From: Clostridia bacterium
Lineage (GTDB): Bacteria; Bacillota_A; Clostridia; Oscillospirales; CAG-272
Direction of reading: 5' to 3'
Assembly: GCA_017472105.1 (NCBI GenBank)
Contig: JAFUQY010000393.1
Span: forward strand, 1-16,186
Length of the DNA: 16,186 nucleotides
The first letter of the stretch is position 1; every line of letters starts with the position of its first letter. Positions 7,215 to 15,961 of the stretch are shown one piece after another. The translations under genes and the position numbers were made by a program. The notes beneath the pieces were generated by a model. That model saw nothing but the letters and a program-made list of their open reading frames with translations. It had not been told where the DNA came from and did not search any database.

Positions 7215-8279
7215 TCAGTTTTGTTCCGTGTTTTTTTCGTTTTCCGCGAGTTTTTTCAGTCTGAGCTGACCGCAGGACGCATCAATGTCACTGCCGAGCT
7301 TCCGTCTGACGGTCGCGTTGACGCCGTTTCTGTCAAGCTCTGCGGCAAATTCGCGTGCCCGCTGACGAGCCGGGGTTTTCAGTCCGGTTTCCTTGACCTC
7401 GTTGAGGAGAATGAGATTGACGTGAGTCGGTGCTCGCATGCCTTTGCGGATGACGTTTGCGAGCTGCACCGCGTCCTCCTTCGAGTCGTTCTTTCCGGCG
7501 ATGAGGGTATATTCAAACGACACTCTCCGTCCGGTTTTCTCGAAATAATTCCGGCATGCTTCCAGAAGAGACGCGATTTTGTACCTGCGGTTGACCGGCA
7601 TCAGCTCGTCGCGCACACGGTCGTCCCATGCATGAAGCGAAACGGACAGGGTCACGGGCAGACCTTCTCCGGCGAGATCGTAAATCTTCGGAACCAGACC
7701 GCAGGTCGAGAGCGAGATGTGTCTGAGTCCGATGCCCATTCCCTTTTCATGGGACACGAGCTTCAGAAACCGGATCACGTTGTCGTAGTTGTCGAGCGGC
7801 TCACCGATGCCCATCATGACGATGCCGTCCACGCGCTCCCCGGAGTCGTATGCCGCTTTTGCCGCCTGACCGAGAATCTCCGACGGCGTCAGATTGCGCA
7901 CTCTTCCGTTGAGCGTCGACGCACAGAATTTGCATCCCATCGCGCATCCCGCCTGGGACGAGACGCAGAGGGTGTTCCCGTGCTCGTACTTCATCAGAAC
8001 GGATTCCACGCACTCGCCGTCGACGAGGGAGAAGAGGTATTTCACCGTTCCGTCAATCTGCGAGACGTATTTCTGCTCGATTTTCGGAAGCCGGTAGTCC
8101 GCCGTTTCCTTCAGCTTTTCCCGGAAGGACTTGGGCAGGTTGGACATTTCGTCGATTTCACAGCCCTTCGACATCCACGTGAAGAGCTGCTGTGCGCGGT
8201 AGGGCTTTTCGCCGATGGAGGCAACAAATTCAGCCAGCTCATCCGGCATCATCGACATGATATCGGGTCTTTGTTCCAT
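7215..8279 (-). CDS. rlmN: Dual-specificity 23S rRNA/tRNA adenine-C2 methyltransferase
   Basis: Radical SAM enzyme that methylates C2 of A2503 in 23S rRNA, and A37 of some tRNAs, through a methyl-cysteine intermediate. In its 354 residues: an N-terminal helical domain with PYRAQQLFTWM (26-36), the cluster motif C112-x3-C116-x2-C119 (CAMGCKFC), GIGEPL (157-162) and the C-terminal DIDASCGQL, whose Cys336 corresponds to the methylated cysteine. The last 14 residues are charged and not conserved. AAGGA lies 7 bases before the ATG, 12 bp after the rsmB stop, indicating co-transcription. The family includes the Cfr resistance enzymes, but context and full RlmN motifs favour the housekeeping enzyme. 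Confidence 0.96.
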   Translation of the reverse strand: MEQRPDIMSMMPDELAEFVASIGEKPYRAQQLFTWMSKGCEIDEMSNLPKSFREKLKETADYRLPKIEQKYVSQIDGTVKYLFSLVDGECVESVLMKYEHGNTLCVSSQAGCAMGCKFCASTLNGRVRNLTPSEILGQAAKAAYDSGERVDGIVMMGIGEPLDNYDNVIRFLKLVSHEKGMGIGLRHISLSTCGLVPKIYDLAGEGLPVTLSVSLHAWDDRVRDELMPVNRRYKIASLLEACRNYFEKTGRRVSFEYTLIAGKNDSKEDAVQLANVIRKGMRAPTHVNLILLNEVKETGLKTPARQRAREFAAELDRNGVNATVRRKLGSDIDASCGQLRLKKLAENEKNTEQN

Positions 8280-8291
8280 GTTGGTTCCTTT

Positions 8292-9614
8292 TTATCTGAT
8301 ATGTTTGCAAAATTCGGATGATTTCCGGATCATCTTCGCCCCGAAGAAGCCGTCGCATCCGTCGCGGTGGGGCATGAACGTCCGCATTCCGCCGGGAAGG
8401 TATGTGTCATCGACGAGGGTGAAGTCTTCGTGCTCCGCGAGGAATTTATTGACAACGTCCTCGTTTTCCGCGCGGTTGACGGTACAGGTGGAATAGACCA
8501 GCACGCCGCCGGGTCTGACGTATGTGGATGCGCCGCAGAGGATGCCGTACTGGATTTCGGGCAGGCGCGCGATGTCGTCGAGGTTCTTGTAGCGGATGTC
8601 GGGCTTTTTCGCGATGACGCCGAGTCCCGAGCACGGAGCGTCGCAGAGGACACGGTCCGCTTTTCCGGCGAGAGCTTCGTCGGGCTTGCGTGCGTCGCGT
8701 GCTTCGGTGCGGATTACGGTGATCCCGAGTTTTTCCGCGCCTTTTTCGATGAGGGAGAGCTTGTTCTTGTGCAGATCGTACGAATACACCGCGCCTTCGT
8801 TGTGCATGTCGATGGCGATGGAGAAGCTCTTGCCGCCGGGACACGCGCAGGTATCGACAACGGTTTCGCCCGGCTGTGCACCGAGAGCCGCGGATACGAT
8901 CCGGGAGGCTTCATCCTGCACGAACCAGCCGCCGTCGGCAAGTCCTGCCTTGACTGTGTCATCCAGTGCATCCGTCAGCACGATATCGGGAGCGGATTCC
9001 GACACAGCTCCGCCGCATTTTGCAGCCGCTTCTTCCGCCGTCAGTTTCAGACGGTTCACGCGCAGGGCGATGTGGGGTTCCCGGTTCATGGCGGCGAGAA
9101 ATTCTTCCGTCTCCTCCCGTGCAACACCGCAGGATTCTTCAAAGAACCGCACGGTTTCTGCCGGAACGGAATATTTCACCTCGCAGTACCGGTAAAAATC
9201 GGTCACGGGCGGGTATGCGATCTGCTTTCCGGCGCGCAGGAAGGTTCTCAGCACCGCGTTGACGTAGCCGACCTTTGACTTCTGCACCAGAGCCGCCGTT
9301 TCGGATACCGCCGCATGATCGGGCACACGGTCCATCCACAGCAGCTGGTACAGTCCGAGCCGCAGAGCGTTGAGAACGTCGTCGTCGAGCTGTGCCGGAG
9401 GGATTTTCGAGAACTTCCCGATCACGTGGTCCAGCGTGAGCCTGCGCTCGATGACGCCGTAGACCAGCCGGGTATAAAGTCCGCGGTCGGCAGGAGTCAT
9501 GTCGCTCCGTCCGATGCTCGCGTTGATTTCGAGATTGGAGTATCGCCCGTCACGTTCCGCGGCAATGAGGGAGTCAAGCGCGGCACGACGGGGATTTGTG
9601 GTTTTGTTGTTCAT
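8292..9614 (-). CDS. rsmB: 16S rRNA m5C967 methyltransferase
   Basis: S-adenosylmethionine-dependent enzyme that makes 5-methylcytosine at position 967 (E. coli numbering) of 16S rRNA. Of 440 residues, about 1-135 form a NusB-like RNA-binding domain and 140-440 the methyltransferase. Motifs are GGWFVQDEAS (228-237), DTCACPGGKS (254-263, usually DxCAAPGGKT), DAPCSG (325-330, Cys328) and YSTCT (374-378, nucleophile Cys377). The start has only a poor ribosome binding site (TAAGACATT precedes the ATG), 27 bp after the yugP stop, so expression may rely on reinitiation. Its place in the fmt-rsmB-rlmN series is standard for Firmicutes. Confidence 0.96.
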   Translation of the reverse strand: MNNKTTNPRRAALDSLIAAERDGRYSNLEINASIGRSDMTPADRGLYTRLVYGVIERRLTLDHVIGKFSKIPPAQLDDDVLNALRLGLYQLLWMDRVPDHAAVSETAALVQKSKVGYVNAVLRTFLRAGKQIAYPPVTDFYRYCEVKYSVPAETVRFFEESCGVAREETEEFLAAMNREPHIALRVNRLKLTAEEAAAKCGGAVSESAPDIVLTDALDDTVKAGLADGGWFVQDEASRIVSAALGAQPGETVVDTCACPGGKSFSIAIDMHNEGAVYSYDLHKNKLSLIEKGAEKLGITVIRTEARDARKPDEALAGKADRVLCDAPCSGLGVIAKKPDIRYKNLDDIARLPEIQYGILCGASTYVRPGGVLVYSTCTVNRAENEDVVNKFLAEHEDFTLVDDTYLPGGMRTFMPHRDGCDGFFGAKMIRKSSEFCKHIR

Positions 9615-9641
9615 AATGTCTTATATTAATGATAGATTTCG

Positions 9642-10340
9642 TCAGTCACGGCGTGAGCGGTTCACGAGTGTGAGAAGCCGCAGGAAGTTGCCGAGTGCCG
9701 CTGCCAGTGCCGCCGCATAGGTCAGAGCCGCCGCGGTCAGAACTTTTCTCGCCGCATCCAGTCCTTCCTCCGACATTCCGGCGTTTTCCAGTACTTTCAG
9801 TGCACGCCGGCTTGCGTTGAATTCCACGGGAAGCGTCACCAGCTGGAAGACCACAATCATCCCGAACAGGAACACGCCGATGCCTGCCAGAGACTCAAAC
9901 GACAGCATGATGCCGAGAATCGTCAGCGGCCATGCAAGCATCGAGCCGAGATTGGTAAGCGGAATAATCACCGTGCGAAGCTTCATCGGATAGTAGCTGA
10001 CCGCGTACTGGACGGCATGTCCCGCTTCGTGAGCCGCAACTCCGACCGCCGCCGCAGAACTCACGTCGTACACGGTGTCCGAGAGGCGGATCATGTTTTC
10101 TTTCGGGTCGTAATGGTCTGTGAGATTACCGGCAACCCGTCCGATCCGCACGTTATGGATTCCGTTTGCTGCGAGAATCAGCCGCGCCGCCTCGTAGCCG
10201 GTCATGCCTCTTTCGGATGCCACTCTGGTGTACTTCGCATAGGTAGCTGTAACATTGTGGGACGCCCACAGGGAGAAAATCACTGCGGGCAGGACGAATA
10301 CAAGATACGTCCAGTCGAAACCGTAATAATAACCGGGCAC
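9642..10340 (-). CDS. yugP: YugP-type membrane zinc metallopeptidase
   Basis: A 232-residue membrane protein of the PF04298 family. The zinc motif HEAGH (104-108) lies in GVAAHEAGHAVQYA, preceded by LTDHYDP (73-79) and followed by the likely third ligand Glu173 in PVEFNASRRA. Hydrophobic segments are at about 10-27, 122-145, 150-172 and 200-222. The family resembles M48-like peptidases, but its substrate is not established. The start is GTG, with AGGAGG 6 bases upstream. It lies between fmt (15 bp away) and rsmB (27 bp away), a location I recall for many Clostridia, whereas B. subtilis keeps yugP elsewhere. Confidence 0.92.
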   Translation of the reverse strand: MPGYYYGFDWTYLVFVLPAVIFSLWASHNVTATYAKYTRVASERGMTGYEAARLILAANGIHNVRIGRVAGNLTDHYDPKENMIRLSDTVYDVSSAAAVGVAAHEAGHAVQYAVSYYPMKLRTVIIPLTNLGSMLAWPLTILGIMLSFESLAGIGVFLFGMIVVFQLVTLPVEFNASRRALKVLENAGMSEEGLDAARKVLTAAALTYAAALAAALGNFLRLLTLVNRSRRD

Positions 10341-10355
10341 TTTCAGCCTCCTGAA

Positions 10356-11303
10356 TCAATATGTGAGAATATCTCCCACGTTCAGCTTGCGTCCGCGAAT
10401 GAAGTCTGCCGCCGCCATGCGCTTTTTGCCCTCAGGCACCACGGAAGTCACGGCAAGTTTACCGTTCCCGCAGGAAATGACGATTTTGCCGTCCCCTGCT
10501 GTGTCAAGCTCGAGCACCTGACCGGCGGGCGCGTCACATTCGCCGTCGAGGACAACGGATGTGCACAGCTTCAGAAGCTTGCCGTCGGGCGTTTTTGTCA
10601 TCGCGCAGGGCATGGGAGAGAGCCCGCGGATGAAATTGAAGAGTTCACGGGGAGACCGGGTGAAATCCACCACGCAGTCTTCCTTTTCGATTTTTGCGGC
10701 ATAGGTCGCGCCGTCTGCGGGCTGGGGTGTGCGGGTGACGGTACCGGCGAGGGTTTCGTCAATCACGTCATACATGGCACGTCCCGCAAGAACTGCGAGC
10801 TTGTCGTGAAGCGTCTCAAAATTGTCGTCTTCGGTGATGTCGCAGGTGTGGGTCAGGATCATGTCGCCCGTGTCGATGCCGTCGTCCATGTACATCGCCG
10901 TGATGCCGGTGACAACCTCGCCTTCCATGATGGCACGCTGAATCGGAGCGGCACCGCGGAATTTCGGCAGAAGCGAACCGTGCGCGTTGACACAGCCGTA
11001 CTTCGGATAATCCAGCACGTAGCGCGGCAGAATCTTGCCGTACGCCACAACGATAATCATGTCCGGCTGAATCTCGTCGAGGGTTTCCTGAAATGCGCCG
11101 TCCCTGAGCGTCTTCGGCTGATACACGGGAATGCCGTGCTCGAGCGCGAACTCCTTGACCGGCGGCGGGATGAGCTTCATGCCCCTGCCTTTTGCGCGGT
11201 CGGGCTGGGTCACAACGGCGGCAACCTCAGCTTCGGGATGATTGTACACCGCCTCCAGCGTAACTCTCGCCAGATCGGGCGTACCCATAAATATGATTTT
11301 CAT
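10356..11303 (-). CDS. fmt: Methionyl-tRNA formyltransferase
   Basis: Transfers a formyl group from 10-formyltetrahydrofolate to initiator Met-tRNA. The 315-residue length is normal: N-terminal Rossmann-type domain (1-205) and C-terminal OB-like domain. Catalytic residues Asn106, His108 and Asp144 sit at the same positions as in E. coli, within NAHGSLLPKFRGAAPIQ and DDGIDTGDM. The usual N-V-H-A-S reads N-A-H-G-S here, a mild change that keeps the catalytic His. AGGAG lies about 10 bases before the ATG. It is directly downstream of def, so the formylating and deformylating enzymes are coupled. Confidence 0.97.
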   Translation of the reverse strand: MKIIFMGTPDLARVTLEAVYNHPEAEVAAVVTQPDRAKGRGMKLIPPPVKEFALEHGIPVYQPKTLRDGAFQETLDEIQPDMIIVVAYGKILPRYVLDYPKYGCVNAHGSLLPKFRGAAPIQRAIMEGEVVTGITAMYMDDGIDTGDMILTHTCDITEDDNFETLHDKLAVLAGRAMYDVIDETLAGTVTRTPQPADGATYAAKIEKEDCVVDFTRSPRELFNFIRGLSPMPCAMTKTPDGKLLKLCTSVVLDGECDAPAGQVLELDTAGDGKIVISCGNGKLAVTSVVPEGKKRMAAADFIRGRKLNVGDILTY

Positions 11304-11352
11304 GAATTGTCAGTTCTCCTGGTGTGAAAATGTGAAAAAGGCAGCTCTTTAC

Positions 11353-11835
11353 TCAGTCATCACCCATCATCTCTTTGACCTCATCCGGCGTCAGAATATG
11401 CACTGCGCGGTCGGTGAAGAGATGTCCGTCGAGGTGGTCGAGCTCATGGCAGAAGCAGCGTGCGTTGAGACCTTCGCCTTCGATCTCGAACATCTCGCCG
11501 TAACGGTTCATGGCGCGTACCTTGACACGTTCGGGACGGTTCGTGTAGCCCCATACGTCCGGGAGGGACAGGCATCCTTCGACTTCTTCCTGCTCGCCCT
11601 CCTTTTCGATGATTTCGGGATTAATCAGCTCAACGATTTCTTCCCCGGTGTCAACGAGGCAGATGCGGCGGAGAATTCCCACCTGCGGAGCAGCAAGACC
11701 GGCGCCGTTTGCATCGACGAGGGTTTCCGCCATGTCGTCCAGAAGCTGGAGAATGCGGGGCGTGATTTCGGTGACGGGACGGCAGACCTTTCTGAGGGTG
11801 GGATCGCCTTCCTTGACAATATTCAGTATAGCCAT
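11353..11835 (-). CDS. def: Peptide deformylase
   Basis: Metalloenzyme that removes the N-formyl group from nascent proteins. The 160 residues contain all three motifs: GAGLAAPQVG (44-53), EGCLSLP (86-92, metal ligand Cys88) and HELDH (130-134, metal ligands His130/His134 and catalytic Glu131). The absence of large insertions fits the type I/III compact form. GAGGT lies 7 bases before the ATG. The gene is 56 bp downstream of priA and 49 bp upstream of fmt, the classic priA-def-fmt order. Confidence 0.97.
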   Translation of the reverse strand: MAILNIVKEGDPTLRKVCRPVTEITPRILQLLDDMAETLVDANGAGLAAPQVGILRRICLVDTGEEIVELINPEIIEKEGEQEEVEGCLSLPDVWGYTNRPERVKVRAMNRYGEMFEIEGEGLNARCFCHELDHLDGHLFTDRAVHILTPDEVKEMMGDD

Positions 11836-11891
11836 AATTGTTACCTCAATGATTGAATTTATGTAAACTCGGATGGATTTTTGTTCTCAAT

Positions 11892-14531
11892 TTATACCGT
11901 CGTCGGGTTGAGATCCACGGAAACGGTGATTTTCTGGGAGGATTTTGAGAAATTGCGCGGTTTTCCGCCGGATCCGGGTGTGAACTTGCTGAACTCAACG
12001 AGGAGCTCCGACAGCATTTCGCGCGTCCGACGGTTCAGCCGGCATTTCATCACCAGCCGCATCCGGAACGTGTTCTGAACCCGGTAGACCGGTGCTTCGA
12101 ACGGTCCGTACAGCATCAGCGGCACATCCCCGAACGCGCCTTCCGTCCGCTCAATGATCCGCTCACGCATCCGGACACAGACCATGTTGAGATACTGCTC
12201 GTCGGTGCAGGACAGCGTAATTACGGCGATGTCGCAGAACGGCGGGAAGCAGAACGTCTCGCGCAGGCGGATCTCGCCCTCGTAAAACCGGGAATAGTCC
12301 TGATTTGCCGCCATCAGCAGAACCTCGTTGTCGGGGTTGTACGTCTGAATGACCGCGCATCCCGGGATATCCCCGCGTCCGGCACGTCCGATGACCTGCG
12401 TCAGCATCGCAAAGGTACGTTCCGCGGCGCGGTAGTCGTCGAGCATCAGCGATCCGTCGGCATTGAGCACTCCGACCGTGGCAACCTTCGGGAAATCGTG
12501 CCCCTTTGTGACCATCTGCGTTCCGAGGAGCACATCTGCCTCACCCGCGCGGAATTTCGACAGGATTTCTTCGTGGGAGAATTTCGCCTGCGTGGTATCC
12601 AGATCCATGCGGAGCACGCGCAGATCCGGGAACTGATCGGCGATGTCGTCCTCTGCCTTCTGTGTGCCGCATCCCATGAAGAGGAAATGCGCGCTCCCGC
12701 AGTCGGGCTGGGGACATGTTTCCGGAACACGCGTCCGGTAGCCGCACATATGGCAGGTGAGGTATCCCTTCTCCCGCCGCTGTGCCTCGTAGGTTTCGTC
12801 ATCCTTTGATACCGCGACCCGTCCGGTGGAATGGTACGTCAGGGTCACGGAGCAGTTCGGGCATTTGAGGCTCTTTCCGCAAGTCCGGCAGGAGACGTAA
12901 TTGTTGTACCCGCGCCGGTTGAGGAAGAGGATGGACTGGTTTCCCGCGTCCTTGTCCTCGTGGAGCCGCATCGACAGCAGACCGCCGACGGGTGACAGAT
13001 TCCCCATGGACGTCTCGCCGCGCATGTCGTAGATTTTCACCTCGGGAAGCTGTGCGTTTCCGTAGCGTTCCTTCAGCTCGATGAGGGTATAGCCCCCTGT
13101 TTTGGCTTTGTAATAGCTCGTCACGGACGGCGTTGCGGAGGAAAGCACCATGACGGCGTTGTGATCCGCGCACCGTTTTCTTGCGATATCGTGGGCGTGG
13201 TACTTGGGATCGGTGTCCGATTTGTAGGTATATTCGTGCTCCTCGTCGATGACGATCATGCCGAGGTTCTCGAAGGGAGCGAAAATTGCCGATCTGGTGC
13301 CGATGACGACCTTGACCTGACCGTCACGCACCCGTCTCCACGCGTCGTATTTTTCCCCTGCGGAAATTGCCGAATGAATGACCGCGATCTCGTCGCCGCA
13401 GCGGTTCATGAAGATGCCCACGGTCTGCGGAGTGAGCGCGATTTCGGGTACAAGCATAATCACGCCGCGTCCGTCCTCGAGCACACGGTCGATTGCCGCC
13501 ATGATGACGTTGGTTTTGCCCGATCCCGTGACGCCGTGAAGAAGCGCACCGGCAGGCTTACCGCTTTCATACAGTCCGACGATGGCATCCCTTGCCCTAT
13601 GCTGTTCCGGAGACAGGGTGGGTTTCTCCGTCTTTCCGGATGTGACGGCGGCGGTATCGAAGGAGTCCCTTGTGAAATGGTTGCGGTATTCCTCCTCCAG
13701 CTGGACGGTAATCAGCCCCTTTTTCTCAAGGGTTGCGGCTGAGGTACGTCCGCTTTGCAGGGGAATCCCGAGCTTCTCATACAGCACCGCGTCAACGGAG
13801 TCGCCTTCGCGGAACACGGCTTCGAGAATTTTCTTCTGATTCGCACCGGACAGCTTTGCCATCACAGCATCGAAATACCCGTCATCCAGCTTCGACTCGA
13901 GCATCAGGGACTCGCTCGGCGAAAGAATCTTGCGGTATTTCACAGCGGACGCGTTCTTGAGTTCCGTGCACCGTTCGATCAGCCCGTACTTCACAAGATC
14001 CGCAAACACGGCGGTGAGGTTGAAATCGACCTCATTCTGGAGGGTCTGACGGGAGAATCTGCCTTTTTTCTGCGCCAGCATATAAACACGCTGACCGCGT
14101 TCGCCGATTTTGGACAGCGCCGTCTTCATGGGAATCTCAGACGTACGTTCCTCCTCGGTCAGGACGCGGTAGTATGTGATGATCTTTGACATGGCGGCAG
14201 AAGGCAGAACTGCGCGGACAGCCTCGCCGTAGGTGCAAAGGGTATATTCTTTTAAAAACCGGCACAGCTCGAGAAGATCCGCGGACAGCACGGGGCCATC
14301 CCCGAAGACCTGTGTGACGGGCTTGCACTCGGTTTCCGGCATCTGTGTCGGATAGGCAGTCACCACGCCGGTCATACGCCGGTTGGACTTGCCGAAGGGC
14401 ACTTCCACAATGACGCCGGGCTCGACGGAATTGGCAAGGGAGGCGGGAATGAGATAGCTGTACGGCCGATCCGCCGGGTATGGGATATCAATGATATGGA
14501 TGCTTGCGGTTTTGTTCGTCGTATTCGCCAT
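11892..14531 (-). CDS. priA: Primosomal protein N', replication restart helicase
   Basis: 3'-5' DNA helicase that reloads the replisome at stalled forks. At 879 residues it is longer than the usual 730-810. Order of parts: 3'-DNA binding domain (about 10-110), winged-helix region (about 140-290), helicase with Walker A GVTGSGKT (333-340), DEEH (429-432), zinc domain with eight cysteines (548, 551, 557, 560, 593, 596, 606, 611) and GRAGRG (715-720). Two oddities are in the zinc domain. About 17 extra residues (around 571-588) separate the Cys pairs, and the last pair reads CPQPDC (four residues between cysteines) instead of the usual C-x2-C. AGGAGG lies 8 bases before the ATG, 36 bp after the rpoZ stop. 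coaBC, commonly between rpoZ and priA, is missing. Confidence 0.96.
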   Translation of the reverse strand: MANTTNKTASIHIIDIPYPADRPYSYLIPASLANSVEPGVIVEVPFGKSNRRMTGVVTAYPTQMPETECKPVTQVFGDGPVLSADLLELCRFLKEYTLCTYGEAVRAVLPSAAMSKIITYYRVLTEEERTSEIPMKTALSKIGERGQRVYMLAQKKGRFSRQTLQNEVDFNLTAVFADLVKYGLIERCTELKNASAVKYRKILSPSESLMLESKLDDGYFDAVMAKLSGANQKKILEAVFREGDSVDAVLYEKLGIPLQSGRTSAATLEKKGLITVQLEEEYRNHFTRDSFDTAAVTSGKTEKPTLSPEQHRARDAIVGLYESGKPAGALLHGVTGSGKTNVIMAAIDRVLEDGRGVIMLVPEIALTPQTVGIFMNRCGDEIAVIHSAISAGEKYDAWRRVRDGQVKVVIGTRSAIFAPFENLGMIVIDEEHEYTYKSDTDPKYHAHDIARKRCADHNAVMVLSSATPSVTSYYKAKTGGYTLIELKERYGNAQLPEVKIYDMRGETSMGNLSPVGGLLSMRLHEDKDAGNQSILFLNRRGYNNYVSCRTCGKSLKCPNCSVTLTYHSTGRVAVSKDDETYEAQRREKGYLTCHMCGYRTRVPETCPQPDCGSAHFLFMGCGTQKAEDDIADQFPDLRVLRMDLDTTQAKFSHEEILSKFRAGEADVLLGTQMVTKGHDFPKVATVGVLNADGSLMLDDYRAAERTFAMLTQVIGRAGRGDIPGCAVIQTYNPDNEVLLMAANQDYSRFYEGEIRLRETFCFPPFCDIAVITLSCTDEQYLNMVCVRMRERIIERTEGAFGDVPLMLYGPFEAPVYRVQNTFRMRLVMKCRLNRRTREMLSELLVEFSKFTPGSGGKPRNFSKSSQKITVSVDLNPTTV

Positions 14532-14567
14532 TCTTCCGCCCTCCTTTCACCGGGATTTTTTCAGAAA

Positions 14568-14963
14568 TTATTCAGCCTTTTTTGCAGTGGTGTTTGCGTC
14601 GAGGCTGTAGTTGTCGATCTTGTCTCTTGCGGCAGCAGCAGCTTCAGCGTCAACAGCGCATTCTTCTCTCTTTTCGCCGAGGACGGTTTCTTCACCTTCG
14701 GTGTCGATGAGTCTGAATTCGGCGTTATGGAGGCCGGAGATTGCGGTCTTGACAGCCTTGTCATCGCGGTATTCCTTCTTGATGAGGCTTGCGATGTTGG
14801 TCTTCTTATCGGACTCCTTATTGAGCGCGAGCTTTTCCGCGTATTCTCTCTGCTTTACGTATTCCTCGGTGATGATTCTTGCAGCCTTTGCAGTCGCGAC
14901 AACGAGGGTATAGCGGTTGATCTGGTTGTTGTTGGTAAGTTCACTGATGGAAGGATAAATCAT
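14568..14963 (-). CDS. rpoZ: RNA polymerase omega subunit, enlarged
   Basis: The start MIYPSISELT, then NRYTLVVATAKAARII (16-31), is the diagnostic omega core that binds the beta' subunit. DKAVKTAISGLHNAEFRLID (68-87) matches the second conserved block, usually KPV-x-A-hydrophobic-E-E-I. At 131 residues the protein is well above the 65-90 typical of Firmicutes. The extra length lies in a Lys/Glu-rich insertion of about 35 residues (33-67) between the two blocks and a charged Ala-rich tail (90-131) ending KKAE. Its place between gmk and priA is the standard location, which settles the identity despite divergence. The ribosome binding site is modest. A 74-bp gap separates it from gmk without a clear promoter or terminator. 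Confidence 0.88.
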   Translation of the reverse strand: MIYPSISELTNNNQINRYTLVVATAKAARIITEEYVKQREYAEKLALNKESDKKTNIASLIKKEYRDDKAVKTAISGLHNAEFRLIDTEGEETVLGEKREECAVDAEAAAAARDKIDNYSLDANTTAKKAE

Positions 14964-15037
14964 TTTCTTCTCTGGCCTTTCTGTTAGTCTGTATGTTGAT
15001 ATGGATATGTGAATGTTATATGGATGCTGTATGTAGT

Positions 15038-15664
15038 TTATTCCCCGAAATATTCGCGGATATACTTCATCATGCGGTAGTTATTGCGGTGTTCTGCCAT
15101 AATGATGGCGAGGATTTCCTCAGCGCATTCGCGTACCTTGCCGGTTTCGTTGACGACGATATAGTCGTAATTGACGGCTTCTTTGATTTCGGCTTTTGCG
15201 CGGTCAAGGCGAGCCTGAATGACCTCTTCGGTTTCGGTGCCGCGTCCGCGGAGACGTCTTTCCTGTTCCTCAGCGGAAGGAGCGATGAGCATGATCGCTG
15301 CACATTCGTCGCCCATGAGACGCTTGATCTGACCGCCGCCGTCGACTTCGATTTCAAGAATGAGGTCCCTGCCTTCACCGGTGATGCGGCGGGCTTCGGC
15401 TTTCAGAGTGCCGTAGTAGTTGCCGTTATACTGGGTATATTCGAGCACTTCGCCCTCTTCGATGAGCTTTTCAAACTCCTCGCGGGTCTTGTAGTAGTAG
15501 TAGTTGACGCCTTCGGTTTCGCCTTCTCTGGGCTGACGCGTGGTCGCGGATACGGATACGCCCGCATTCGGGTACAGCTTCCGCAGTTCTTCCACCACGG
15601 TGCCCTTGCCGCTGCCGGACGGTCCGGAAATCACGAGGATCACGCCTCTCGTCTCATTGTTCAT
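15038..15664 (-). CDS. gmk: Guanylate kinase
   Basis: Phosphorylates GMP (and dGMP) to GDP with ATP (EC 2.7.4.8). From the ATG at 15664 it has 208 residues, the normal length; GGAGG lies 6 bases upstream. The frame is open further upstream to 15859, but that part is antisense-like overlap with remA and is not translated. Motifs: P-loop GPSGSGKGT (14-22), GMP-binding [11 protein letters not shown] (39-49), Tyr-rich NYYYY segment (54-58), [17 protein letters not shown] (137-153) and YDYIVVN (167-173). The usual LEIEVQG segment reads LEIEVDGGG. It overlaps remA by 11 bp, so the two are translationally coupled, as in other Firmicutes. Confidence 0.97.
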   Translation of the reverse strand: MNNETRGVILVISGPSGSGKGTVVEELRKLYPNAGVSVSATTRQPREGETEGVNYYYYKTREEFEKLIEEGEVLEYTQYNGNYYGTLKAEARRITGEGRDLILEIEVDGGGQIKRLMGDECAAIMLIAPSAEEQERRLRGRGTETEEVIQARLDRAKAEIKEAVNYDYIVVNETGKVRECAEEILAIIMAEHRNNYRMMKYIREYFGE

Positions 15665-15920
15665 TTTCTTCCTCCGATTCAACTGCGCCTCCTGCAAGAC
15701 GCTGTGAAATAGTCTCGTTCTGGATCGCCGACAGAATGACATGGTCCGAATCCATGATGACAATGCATCTGGTCTTCCGGCCGCATGTGCAGTCAATCGC
15801 ACGTCCGCTGTCCCTGGCATCCTGTACCAGTCTCTTCGCCGGTGCGGACTCCGAAGCAATCACTGCCACCACCCGCTCGGCGTTAATCATATTATTGAAT
15901 CCTACGTTTACGAATTTCAT
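15654..15920 (-). CDS. remA: RemA-family regulatory protein (DUF370)
   Basis: The 88 residues include NVGFNN (5-10), [17 protein letters not shown] (23-39), [14 protein letters not shown] (54-67) and SQRLA, a strong match to RemA. In B. subtilis RemA is a DNA-binding activator of biofilm matrix genes that forms a ring-like oligomer. The functionally important Arg and Pro of B. subtilis (R18, P29) correspond to Arg16 and Pro27. Unusually, the segment reading LIDATYGRRTRAVVIM in B. subtilis carries three cysteines here: [16 protein letters not shown] (C44, C46, C52). The C-terminal VESEEENEQ is acidic. The ribosome binding site before the ATG is weak. Its 3' end overlaps gmk. The yicC-type gene that often precedes remA is not seen within the 266 bp available upstream. 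Confidence 0.95.
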   Translation of the reverse strand: MKFVNVGFNNMINAERVVAVIASESAPAKRLVQDARDSGRAIDCTCGRKTRCIVIMDSDHVILSAIQNETISQRLAGGAVESEEENEQ

Positions 15921-15961
15921 CGGGATTTTGTCTTTCTGTTGTTTGTGATAAAAGGGGAACA

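Noticed and set aside
7107..8321. Plus-strand open frame (404 codons) opposite rlmN
   Set aside because: Antisense of rlmN, whose cluster cysteines and C-terminal DIDASCGQL are intact; no independent coding evidence.
10017..11327. Long plus-strand open frame (436 codons) opposite yugP and fmt
   Set aside because: It spans two well-supported minus-strand genes with conserved catalytic residues and has no recognisable domain of its own.
15665..15859. N-terminal extension of guanylate kinase to a 273-residue form
   Set aside because: The extension overlaps remA in another frame and is not kinase-like; the ATG at 15664 has GGAGG at the right distance and gives the family-standard length.
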